From Yponomeuta sedellus (lineage: Eukaryota; Arthropoda; Insecta; Lepidoptera; Yponomeutidae): a DNA stretch of 64,000 nt. The position numbers and the translations under genes were made by a program. The stretch is from assembly GCA_934045075.1 (NCBI GenBank), contig OW203731.1:12501198-12565197 (forward strand), read 5' to 3'. Below, piece after piece: positions 33,054 to 42,846 of the stretch. Below the pieces are notes generated by a model, which saw nothing but the letters and a program-made list of their open reading frames with translations, searched no databases and was not told the origin of the DNA. Numbering within the stretch: position 1 is the first letter of the stretch; every line of letters starts with the position of its first letter.

Positions 33054-33280
33054 TCACGCCTGTATCCCAGAGGGGTAGGCAGATACCAGGGACTGCCACT
33101 TGCCACGATCCTGACACATCACCTTCGCTTCATCAACGTTCATAAGTCATTGCATGCACGCACGCCGGTTCCGGGTACTTGTTATCTTCCCCTTTGCTAA
33201 TATATCCACTTTTGGTCGATATATGTCCGCCTGGGACGTCCGTTACCAGCCCTTCCACTCACATTCACTCAGCAAGAAAG
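33054..33280 (-). pseudogene. RTE-like LINE ORF2 C-terminus
   Basis: Minus-strand translation gives NVSGRAGNGRPRRTYIDQK and, farther on, LMNVDEAKVMCQDRGKWQ then SLVSAYPSGIQA-stop (stop near 33055). It is the same family as 21257-21390. Several stops lie between the two conserved blocks. Confidence 0.7.
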
Positions 33281-33283
33281 TAG

Positions 33284-33515
33284 AATTAATGCAGTAGAAA
33301 TGAGGTCCTTGAGAAGTATGTGTAGTGTTACTTTGAATAACATAACATTTACATACAAGCACATACATTGCTTCGCAATTGATACGCAATAGTCTGATTA
33401 GAGAACGTTGTGGACTGAAAGAGGATGAATGAAAAAAGATTGACGAAACAAATATATATTGCGAATGTGAGTAGAACGGCTGGTAAGGGACGTCCCAGGC
33501 GAACAAAATACAATA
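33284..33515 (+). pseudogene. RTE-like LINE ORF2 fragment, opposite strand, with SINE C scrap
   Basis: Plus strand: AVEMRSLRSMC, then after an interruption RNSLIRERCGLKED, and in another frame RLTKQIYIANVSRTAGKGR-PRRT. The interruption at about 33336-33372 (ataacatttacatacaagc, acatacattgcttc) is the complement of the SINE C 3' end. With the minus-strand copy just upstream, the gcctgggacgtcc region forms an inverted pair. Confidence 0.7.
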
Positions 33516-33930
33516 ACTTTAGTATTCATTTTATAATTACTTTTGTATCGAATTTATTTGTACCTGCTGTGTAAAAGTTGACTGCGGATTAAAATAGCCA
33601 CTTCCCGCTGAGAAATACTTGAATGATTTCATCCAGGATTCCAGGATAACGACTCATATTTTATGGATTACTTCTTAAAATGTGGTCGGCCTACAAATGA
33701 AATACTCTTGGGTGGTCTACCTACATCGACGCAGCCTCTTTGCCATGAACCGGAGATAGATTAGTCGAGATTTGTATCATTACAGCTTAGGATGTGTAAG
33801 CTACTTATTACTTTTGAAGGCTCTAGATTCGGTAGCGTGAGAAAAGGCAGCTAGATCTGGGATTCGTGTTCTGGTGGGGCAGGGCAAACAGAATAATTGC
33901 CCTATACGGATAACGTTTACTAGGGGAATT
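33516..33930. other. No recognised gene
   Basis: Nothing identified. Confidence 0.4.
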
Positions 33931-33934
33931 TAAA

Positions 33935-34110
33935 GATATATAGAATATAGAACATAATATTGTACATAAAAATTACACAAATAGGTACTATGAATACAGA
34001 CGGCGGCCTTTTCACTAAAAGTGATCTCTTCCAGACAACCTTTGTGTGGACTGACAATATATTGGAGAAGGAAATAGATGTACAGATGTATGAATAATAA
34101 ATGTTTTTTT
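33935..34110 (-). repeat. CR1/Jockey-like LINE 3' UTR
   Basis: attgtacataaaaattacac, agacggcggccttttcac, taaaagtgatctcttccag and acaacctttgtgtggac match 37700-37812 in the same order. The strand is that of the complement of ctggaag...aaggccgcc. Confidence 0.7.
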
Positions 34111-34438
34111 AAGAAAATTATTATACTAACTGTAAATAGATACACCAAAATAATATACATGAATAGAAAGTTTTATCTGTTTCATACTAAAGTTATCACC
34201 TGCAAGCCTTTCTATTTGAAGTTATTTGAAAGTTGTTGTTAGTTGAAGTTTGTTCGAACTATGAATAGAAACTCAATTTTAGATGTATTGTAAATATACC
34301 TAACTCTTTTTACGTGTCATAGCTAGATGGTAGCTGCGCCGCAGCCGTCTAGTTAAATTTTGGATAGAAGAGAAACCGCTACATTTGATTTATTGGAGTA
34401 GGGTTAGTATTGTGTTCTCCAAAACTGTCGAATATTGT
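34111..34438. other. No recognised gene
   Basis: Nothing identified. Confidence 0.4.
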
Positions 34439-34840
34439 ATCGATATCGATATCAACCCTTGTATGTCCCCACTGATGGGCCACGCGGGCCTCTTCCTGCA
34501 TCGCAGGAAGGTTAGGCCATACTCCATCAAAAAAATGCGTACCTACCTATACGCAAACTTCTGAACATGAAATTTTAACCAATTCCCTTTTCACGACACA
34601 TATATTTTTGTCCAGGTTGGTGGAGGATTGTAAGGCAGTGGCGGGCCTTAATGTCAGAAGTTGTCAAGCCGCCCATAAGGCCTCTGACATGGCTTAACGA
34701 ATGCCATTACATGACATCCGGCACCAACGGCTTAACGTGCCTTGCGAAGCACGGAAGCGCTCGGAAAAAGCTACTAGCGGTAGCCACGGGTCGGTCACCT
34801 ATCCTGCACCTGACCGCGCCTGTTGTTGTGGTTGTTGTAA
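34439..34840 (-). mobile_element. SINE family A interrupted by about 80 foreign bases
   Basis: Tail atcgatatcgatatcaaccc at the left, then ctcttcctgcatcgcagg. The match is broken at about 34531-34612 by unrelated AT-rich sequence and resumes at aggttggtggaggattg. It continues through cttaacgtgccttgcgaagc to gaccgcgcctgttgttg. The head beyond the 5S-like stretch is missing. Confidence 0.85.
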
Positions 34841-34890
34841 AAATATCAAGTATAATTTTTTTTGCTCGGATTTCTGAATTCAGGGACTTA

Positions 34891-35029
34891 CCCCCAGTTT
34901 CTCATACACTTACAATCTGTTAATCTTCTGTTAACAGCTGTCAAATGTTTTTTTTTGTATGGACTTTGGCCAACTGACAGCTGTTAACAATAGATTAACG
35001 GCTTGTTAGGTTACCAGAAACCGGGGTTT
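34891..35029. mobile_element. Fold-back MITE-like element
   Basis: Left arm cccccagtttctc, atctgttaatcttctg, ttaacagctgtcaa. Right arm tgacagctgttaac, aatagattaacgg, accagaaaccgggg. About 55-base imperfect arms with a T-rich centre. Confidence 0.65.
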
Positions 35030-36065
35030 ATCCCATAATTGCGGTTTTAAAAAGTGGATAATGTTAATTTTGGCTCAATCGGCCCGCCGACTGCGCTGGT
35101 CGGCGGCGGCGGCGGCATGGGAAATACGGAGTGGGAGCGCTGGCGCGGTGCTCATATCATGAGGTCATGCATTCGAATTTCGGAATAAAACTACAAATTG
35201 TTTTGAGTTTTTTATTTTACGTATTTGTAGTAGTGATACTAGGTACTTGTTACTCGTAATGGCGAAAGAAAATATTGTGAGGGAACTCAAGCATTTGCGG
35301 TTACAACTATTTTTGATATAAATAAAATAAAAAAAACGTACCCCAGTACTTCATCATCATTAGCTCACGCTGCCCACTGCTGGGTATACACCTGTCTCCC
35401 AAATTCCATCTTTACAATTATGAGGTTAAGTGAAGAAAGCTCAGGTCGTACTGACTATACCGAACAAGCCGGCTAGGGATATTTATAGAAAGAGTACTCT
35501 ACGGCCAGGAATGGGGTCAGGACTCTCTACTTATTCCCGAATGCCCCGAATCCGTCAGGCCGTTAATTTATCCCAAAGTAGGTCGATCTCTTGGCCTCAA
35601 GTCTACTAAACACAGTTCAGTTTAATAGAGAAATAGTAGCATGGCAATTGGCAATGCTTGAATCGCGATTTGATTCAATGACTATACACCTGACTTAGGA
35701 CAAATCATTAATTGTACTCGTATATCTATTCAATGTGTTAGTAAAACAAATAATGACCAGAAAACCGTTACCAAGTCTAACATTATGTATTTTGTTTTTA
35801 AGTATTGTATATCTGTTTTATTAAAATTGACCTCGTCGAATTTAAAGTCTATTAAAATAAAATATAGATGAACTGTAAGCTTTTGATTATTGGAAGTGGT
35901 TTAGCCATCAACACTAAAGTTTTAGGTTTTGCGTGCTATCCGTCAATACTGTCAAATTAATAGGGTGATTAGAAACTGGAGTACGAATAGGAACAAAAAG
36001 TGGATAAGGTTTTCTGTCACCTGTTGCACTTACAACTACAGCGGCGTGTATTGACGGATACTTCC
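35030..36065. other. No recognised gene; repeat scraps
   Basis: 35090-35120 is a GCC-rich run. 35140-35200 resembles a degraded tRNA-like SINE box B (gcattcgaatttcgg). 35355-35400 (tcatcatcattagc, ccactgctgggtataca) resembles an RTE-type 3' end. None is a gene. Confidence 0.35.
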
Positions 36066-36070
36066 GTTAA

Positions 36071-36655
36071 GGCTATATTACACCGGGGCAACACTGTGCG
36101 GCATTGCGGCATGCCACAAGGCCGCATGCGACAAAATTAAAAATGTCGCACATTGTGGCAAGAACCATGCGGCATGGCAACACCTTGCGTCATGTGGAAA
36201 ACTGTCGCAACTTGTATCCGGGCACAATGGATTCCATGCGACATTTTTCGTGGTCAAAGTTGATATTCTGGTAAAGTTTTTAAATAAGACACCATCGTCT
36301 GCCTTAATTTTTGTTAGTAAACTAGAACGTGGGTCATTCTGAAGTAATCTTCTTTTCCACCAACATTTCTTCTTCCGTTGTTTAGCTACATGGCTTAGTA
36401 CTAAATAAGCTGCTGCTAAAGTTACTTGATCAGCCATATTCCATGGTGTAGGTATTCCCTCGTTCATACAAGTAGGTAAATCAGAACCACTCCATAAAGA
36501 GCACAATGCTTTGGAAATTATCCAGCCACGATGTTGCCTCGGTATAATATAGGCTGCCGTATGCCACATATGCCGCAAATTGTAGCATGCCTCAAGTTGC
36601 CGCATGCCACAATATGTAGCATGCGGCACTGTCGCACGTTGTTGCCTCGGCGTAG
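36071..36655 (-). mobile_element. Deleted PIF/Harbinger-like element
   Basis: Left end ggggcaacactgtgcggc (from 36085) and the complement of 36619-36648 (gaggcaacaacgtgcgac) match over 30 bases with about six mismatches. Both ends are studded with tgccgcatgc-type words in either orientation, which look like transposase-binding repeats. A further TIR-like word (cctcggtataatatagg) lies at 36538-36554. The element keeps only one coding fragment and is non-autonomous. The exact ends and target duplication are not certain. Confidence 0.65.
36240..36437 (-). pseudogene. Harbinger-type transposase N-terminal fragment
   Basis: The likely start is the ATG at 36437-36435 (MADQVTLAAAYLVLSHVAKQ), followed by RKKKCWWKRRLLQ and LFKNFTRIS. 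The basic-Trp-Trp block, then an acidic turn and a -NF-R-S end, is the usual start of PIF/Harbinger nucleases. The catalytic DDE domain is absent because the frame runs straight into the terminal repeats. The longer 194-codon frame upstream of this ATG is terminal-repeat sequence, not protein. Confidence 0.65.
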
Positions 36656-37675
36656 ACTTCAAGAAAAAATCTTATTTCACTTTTCGTTACAGTTCATACT
36701 TCAGTTTCTAATTTCAACAATTTACGGTACCACTCTGTATATACGACTATCGATTTATCGTCTCTAAGACAGTTTGCACAGTTTGCCATTGGAACACCAT
36801 TGGGTGACTATAATAGTTCCAAGACAGCGTTGACATGTTATTTTCACGCCGTTGACCAACTTTACAAAAATGCATAAAGTTGATGGATTTAAGGCCCTGA
36901 ACACCTCATAATTAAGTAAGGTCCAATTTATGAATTGAGAATTTCGCTAGTTGACTGTAGTGCTGTCTCTTCGAATTTCTTTCTCAGAAACGAGCGTGAG
37001 TATTCACTTAAGTATTTACTTAGTGAAATTCGCAATTCAGAAACCCTAAGCTTAAAGAGTGACACACACCAGCGCGGTCGCATTGACCGCGGCCTGTACA
37101 AATCCTATGTTTCAAGTGTGTGGAAAGCAGGTAAAAACCATTTCAATGTTGAAGCAAAGGTATTTCTGGAAATTGAATGAAAATAAAAATTGTTTTCTAT
37201 ATTAGTACTAATTTCACTATTTCTGGAATGTCATTGCTTGGTTACCACGGTAACTAGTTTGGCAATATGACAAAGTGTTGTGTGGAATTTTTATGTAATA
37301 AATTAGGCCATAACTATTGCAGTATTAAGGTGTTATACACCATTGTCTACAGAGGGAATGTTAATTAGTAACTAAGACTAAAAGTACTTAAACAAGTTAA
37401 TAAAAGCAACATCACCCCGTGTATTTTGTAATCATGTATGTGTTTTCTTCCTCTACATTGTTTCAAAGCGTCGCTCGCTACCGACATAAACGCCAGTAAT
37501 GCGGCCACACAACACGTTAAACTTAATTTTCCTGCCTATAAGGGTGAATTTACACGGGAATAAAACCATGTTTGAGCTGACAAAATGCATAATAGAACAC
37601 AGCAGATTAAATGTTTTTTTTTTATTAATCTAAGAATAAAATTGCACGAGTTTCTCTACTTCGCACATTTTATAG
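36656..37675. other. No recognised gene
   Basis: An 81-codon frame at 36935-37180 is unremarkable. Confidence 0.35.
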
Positions 37676-37679
37676 GTAT

Positions 37680-37815
37680 AGATAGATAGATAGATCGACA
37701 GAGATTTATTGTACATAAAAATGTAAATTACACAGACACTTCTTACCCAAGAGTAGAGACGGCGGCCTTATCACTAAAAGTGATTTCTTCCAGATAACCT
37801 TTGTATGGGCTGGAT
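37680..37815 (-). repeat. CR1/Jockey-like LINE 3' UTR with (GATA)n end
   Basis: gatagatagatagatc at the left is the tandem tail. Then tttattgtacataaaaatg, gacggcggccttatcac, aaaagtgatttcttccag and ataacctttgtatgggc. Confidence 0.75.
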
Positions 37816-38650
37816 ATTGAAGAAGGAAGAATTTTGCTTTCTTGTCGCAAAATTCGTCCCAGAGAGGTAGGTAGCAGCGGTAAGCCTGACAGTTACTGAA
37901 CTTCAGTGGTCGGAAATATTATCTAGAGCAAATAAAAATTAACCTTTTTTCGCTAGTTATGAGCTGAGCATAACTTGCAGCAGGCCCTGGTCTCTGCCTA
38001 GCCCTCCGGGATATAAGCGTGATTAACACCAACACCACAAATGTGTATTGATTTTGATAATATTCCCGGTCACTGCACATATATAGTTTACACAAACTAT
38101 ACATATTTCGGCGTCTGTGCCGTCACTTAGCTTGAGGGCACGCGGCCCGCGAAGCCGAGGCACAAGCGGGCAGCGACGGGCGGGCTAATCACTACGTGAA
38201 ACGCCGGAGACTGCGACCGAGCGGATTCTCTCAAATCAAATCAGTTCATTGCTTCTGTGGTACAACAGTTGTCAAACGATAAGCTAGATCCATGCCATAA
38301 GCCCTTCAAGCAACTCATTTTTTTTAGAATATACTTAAAAAAATATACTTAAATTAGTCATAATAATTTTTGGGACGAAAATATTTTTTGTTGTAAAATA
38401 CATATTATATACATGTAAGTACTGTTCGGTTAAGTGTGGATAGACCTTAACAAACCATAAAGGCCTACATTTTGCATTGCACATTGACATTCAGCAAGCA
38501 GCATGTATTGTAAATTCTTTCCGTTAAATTTATTTTTTTTATTTTGATTGTTGATACTATTACGCTATGTGCCTTGGTATGCAGTCATCTCTATATTGTA
38601 CAGCGTACTATTAAAGATTTCACTATTCACGCAGAAAGCTGCATTATACA
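37816..38650. other. No recognised gene; LINE scrap and GC-rich patch
   Basis: 37985-38030 (ctggtctctgcctagcc) is a short scrap of the RTE-like C-terminus. 38135-38230 is GC-rich (gcacgcggcccgcgaagc onward) without a recognised frame. Confidence 0.35.
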
Positions 38651-38654
38651 GGGA

Positions 38655-38890
38655 TATTATCATCATCATCAACCCATTATGTCCCCTCCGAGGGGTACGG
38701 CACTCTTCCCAGAGGAAGGTATATGCCATACTTCACCACAGGTTGAATCGAGGCTTGCAAGACTAGTGGCTGGTCTTACTGTCTGAAGTTTTCAAGCCGC
38801 CCTAAGGCCTCTGACTTGGCTTAACGACTGCCATCTATTGACGGCAGCCGGCCCCAACTGTTTAACGTGCCTTATGATGAAGCACGGATG
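38655..38890 (-). mobile_element. SINE family A, gatgat-tailed subfamily
   Basis: Complement: tail side catcatcatcaacccatt, then ttcccagaggaaggtat, gcttgcaagactagtggc, caagccgccctaaggcc and taacgactgccatctattg. The wording follows the 24951 and 58150 copies more closely than the gatatc-tailed ones. Confidence 0.75.
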
Positions 38891-39940
38891 AATGGATAAC
38901 ATAATGTAAAGAAACTCTCAAACTTCCCTGTCCACTCCTAAGGAAGTAGATGTAATGTAAACAAGAGTTGAAATTAAGTTTCTCTTGCGTCATTCGCGCG
39001 CATTATGTTTGTTGCGGCAGTAAAAGAGGCTTTCGGGCCCTCGTAAAGAAGTTATGTTCCGTATTTAGAACAACAACAATGGCGTCTTTGCTGAAAAGTG
39101 ATGGAAATTTTCGCCACGATTCCGCTTGACGCTTTATGCCATTGCGAATTTAGGGCTGAGAACCTTATGCATTTATGGCATAAATGCTATGTAGTCCCAG
39201 GTCTTAGGTTTTTTTGCCTTATTTTACAGTTATGGGTCTTAAATATCCTTATTAAGGCGCTACGCGGTTTCAACTAGCGCCACTAATGAAATAAAAATCG
39301 TAACTTGTTTTATTATACGTTTTTATCTAAAAGTGAACGTGTAAAAGTGAAGTGAGTCCTAACATTTATTTTATTTTTATTTTTATGTAACGTGAAGAAA
39401 CAGATACAAGTACAGATAAAATTTAAAAACAAACGGATATAAATAGACATAAAGTAGGTACTGCATCCTTAGACCCTTACACTGAGAAGTAATGTTATAT
39501 TAATAATAAAAAAGTGACGGTAAAACAATAGATACTGTAAATTAGTGTTATCTAGCAAAAGATGCTTTCCTCTACAACTTAGTTTGAACTAAAGTAAGCT
39601 TACAAATTCCTTATAATTGATTTATACACAAAAAAGGCGAAATAATTGTAACAAATTACATGTTATGTGTTGAGGACAAGATACCACTAAAGTATAGTAT
39701 AACACGAATGAGCTATTGTCCTGGCAGTTTTGTAAAAAGATATGATTATTGGTGGCGCTAGTGTTGCTGGATGGAGCCTCTTAAGCGCGATATAAGTAAA
39801 TCCACTCCATCAAAACTTAATACATACATAAATTGTTTGAGCACTGTGTATCAAACTAAAATAACATTTAAGCAGAGCCTCCGAGAAAGACAGACCTAGA
39901 GAATTGGATAGTCGATCGCACATAGGACCTTTACATAGGA
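38891..39940. other. No recognised gene
   Basis: Nothing identified beyond a T/A-rich run at 39365-39390. Confidence 0.35.
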
Positions 39941-39944
39941 GCTT

Positions 39945-40023
39945 TACATAGGAGCATTTATGTCTGTTACATTAGGAGTCACTTAGCAACAAAACGTAAA
40001 GGTTAAACTGCTGTCGACTGAAG
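39945..40023. mobile_element. MITE family F, decayed
   Basis: The right end gtaaaggttaaactgctg then tcgactga, with cacttagcaacaaaac inside, parallels the copy at 30083-30180. The left end is poor. Confidence 0.4.
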
Positions 40024-40125
40024 ACGTCTGGTGCATCCTGGGCAGCAGCGAGCTAGTTTCACTACGATGGGAATAGTAGATTGTTAACCGAGGGTCGAAA
40101 GAATCAATTCCCGAGGTATTTAGAC

Positions 40126-40322
40126 CCAATGCTGGGGCACCGGTCCCTTCCAGTATTGCAACAAGGTTATTCAATACTCCACTGCGGGGGCCAAGTCCGG
40201 GTTGGTGGAGAATTGTAAGACAGTGGCGGGCCATACCGTCAGAAGTTATCAAGCCGCCCATAAGGCCTCTGACATGGCTTAACGACTACCATTACATGAC
40301 AGCCGGCACCAACGGTTAATGT
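40126..40322 (-). mobile_element. SINE family A, truncated both ends
   Basis: Complement words: ggggcaccggtcccttcc, gggggccaagtccgggttgg, attgtaagacagtggcggg and ttatcaagccgcccataagg, then catgacagccggcacc. Confidence 0.85.
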
Positions 40323-41483
40323 GTTTATTTATTTCTAATTTATAGCAGTTTAGAATTTGTGCGTGCCCTATATAAAAGTTATTCGTATTGGCGTACTCCT
40401 TGCGGGAACATAAGGGTATTACGTATCACCCCGTAGAATTCAAGAGCAAAGATAGCTTCAAGGCCGATAACTCATTAGAAAATCCGGATTAAATTGGATA
40501 GCGTCTAGGAGAAACTTCGAGATCCAGTCTGAAGGTTGTTCGGGTGAATAATTTTGAACGAAACGCTGAAGTAAGTTGCGAAGTATAATAAGTTATTATT
40601 AAGAGCTTTCTAGGTTAAGTATTTAGGAATAGCTTCTGTAGTATTTAAAGGCTTGAAACTAATCTAAGTTCTATTTATTATAACTAATCGGCGCTTCTAT
40701 GTGACTCTCATACGTCGGAAATATTTATTATGTGACCGAGAAGCGTAAGGTTTTGCCGGCATGTTTAATCGCTTTCTTTAATGACAGAGTACAACACAAT
40801 GCGGAAAACTGTAAATCCAGCTTTGTATAGACAAGATAGGCCAACTAGATGAGTTTGTCATGATGAAGGCTGCACTTCTTCCTAGCGTGGTCATGGGAAA
40901 GCAATTTTCATCAAAGCCTTTACTGAACACTATGACCACACTGAATGATAGCCATGGAATTGGGCTATGTGAAAAAAGAACTGTAAATACATGTAGATGG
41001 TTTTAAGGTTCTTTTTTCATCGCAACCCATGTGTCAACCGTGGATTGGCAGGCAAAGCATTTTGTCCCGAAACCCAAAAGCAAAAACTAAGACCAAAGTC
41101 TTAGTTTTCGTTTTTCAAATATAAGTATACTGAGAAATACAACAAAAATACACTTGTTTTGGATTTAGTTTGGGGTTCAGAGTTACTCATAGGTAATATT
41201 GTTAAGATTTGTTCTCAATACACATTTTTGATTTGTTTTTTTTTTTTATATAATTTTTGACTTGATATAACGTAGGTAGGCGTGTAATTGTATTACTATG
41301 TTTGAACATCGAAAACCATACTAGGCGAGCCTGTATCATAGCTTTCTCGCCTCTCATCGTATCTCGATACATTCCATTCCATTCAACCATGGAAGTAATA
41401 TGACAATAATTTTGGTAGTTTCGGAGGCTTACGAAACTGAAATACTTTTTGATGTTGACCGAGTATGCTCCATTCACATGTAT
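40323..41483. other. No recognised gene
   Basis: A 97-codon minus frame (41202-41495) crosses the mariner end and is chance. Confidence 0.4.
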
Positions 41484-41906
41484 TACGAGGGCCACACCGA
41501 AATGATTGAGAATAAAAAAAACTACACATTTTATGTTATTTATTTTTTTAATTATTGCTTTTCGAAGTATTAACCATTACAATTGATGCATTTTTGCATA
41601 CGATTAAACCAATCATTAAAACAACTGTGCCAGTCTGAAGTCGGCCTATTTAAAATGGCGGAATTGTAAGCTTCGACTGCACAATCGGGGTCCTCAAATC
41701 GTTTTCCTCGCAACAAATCTTTGGTTTTTGGGAATGTAAAAAAGTCGTTGGGGCTTAAATCGGGGCTATACCAGGCGTCCGTCACTCGCTCAAGGTCACG
41801 CGTTATATACCTGCCGCTCGGCGTATCGTCCACGATACAACCGACAAAGGGCCGCTACGCCCGCCTGAGCGCTCGCACCGCACGTTTCCCGCGTTTACTA
41901 CTCGAA

Positions 41907-42846
41907 ATGCCGAAACCACGTAATTATTGTGCAGTGGATGGATGGGTGTAAGAGTAAAAAAACAAATGAAGAATTATCATTTTTTTCACTGCCGAGAGAC
42001 GAAGAAAGGTAAGTGGTATTTTAAATCTTATATTTATTTCTTTAAATATTTAGGTAGGTACTATAAAAGTAAAATAAATACATAAAGGTAACTGCTTTTT
42101 TTCGTGGGATTGTTAATTTTGATTCTAAATAACCACATCCGTTCTAACATTATTATGCGTAATTGTCTCTGTCTGTCACGTTTTCACGGCTGTACTGTGG
42201 CTATACCGAAAATTTTTAAAAATGCACACACAACAAATCATCGTCGTAAATTGATGGAAAATTCCAAAAATAACAATTTTATAATAGTTCGCTCCACGAC
42301 TTTTAGCAGTTGCTAAAAGTCGTGGAGTCGTGAAAAACAAATACATGCACGACAAAGATGGGTGGATACCATCGATAAAATATTACTACTTTAGTATCCA
42401 TCTTTGTTGTGCGTGTATTTGTTTTTAATGTTAATTTAATTTAGGATCAACTAAATTGGCTTTTTAGTGTTTCGTAGTAAACATTAGAAACAAAACATGT
42501 ACAACAAACATGGATGTCAAATATTTACGTATTTCTCGAATTCAAACCAATATAATGTGGTCGATTCTGACCGCCACGCCCAATCCAAAAACTAAAATCA
42601 GTTTTGTCTGTCCCCTTCTTTTTATTAGATATTTGTCTAGGAATAGAGAGGGACAAATAGAACTCATTCCAATTTCAGGATTAAACGTGGCGGTCTAAAT
42701 TGCCCACAATGACGAAAAATTAAGTTTGATACCTTAATGTTTCTTTTCAGACGCCGCAATTGGCTTGAGATAATAGGGAGGCCTGATCTAATAACAACTC
42801 AAACAAAGTCAGCTTGTCATATTATATTACATATTTTTGACAAATA
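41907..42846 (+). pseudogene. THAP zinc-finger fragment, two exons
   Basis: ATG at 41907 gives MPKPRNYCAVDG, the normal THAP start (M-P-x-x-C). A four-base surplus in gatggatgggtg shifts frame. The next frame reads CKSKKTNEELSFFSLPRDEE and ends at a donor gtaagt at 42009. The acceptor ttcttttcag ends at 42750, and exon 2 continues in frame with RRNWLEIIGRPDLI, matching the Trp-containing middle of a THAP domain. The second Cys-x-x-His pair is unclear (SACHIILHIF), and a stop follows near 42846. Only a DNA-binding domain is left; no transposase body is seen. Confidence 0.75.
42292..42425. repeat. Two adjacent hairpins in the THAP intron
   Basis: A 17-base perfect inverted repeat (ctccacgacttttagca at 42292-42308 and complement at 42311-42327) is followed by a second. 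The second pairs 42333-42367 (aaaaacaaatacatgcac...) with 42394-42425, complementary with a few mismatches. The second resembles a small MITE. Confidence 0.8.

Noticed and set aside
36438..36662. N-terminal half of the 194-codon minus frame
   Set aside because: It is translated terminal-repeat DNA upstream of the likely transposase start MADQ.
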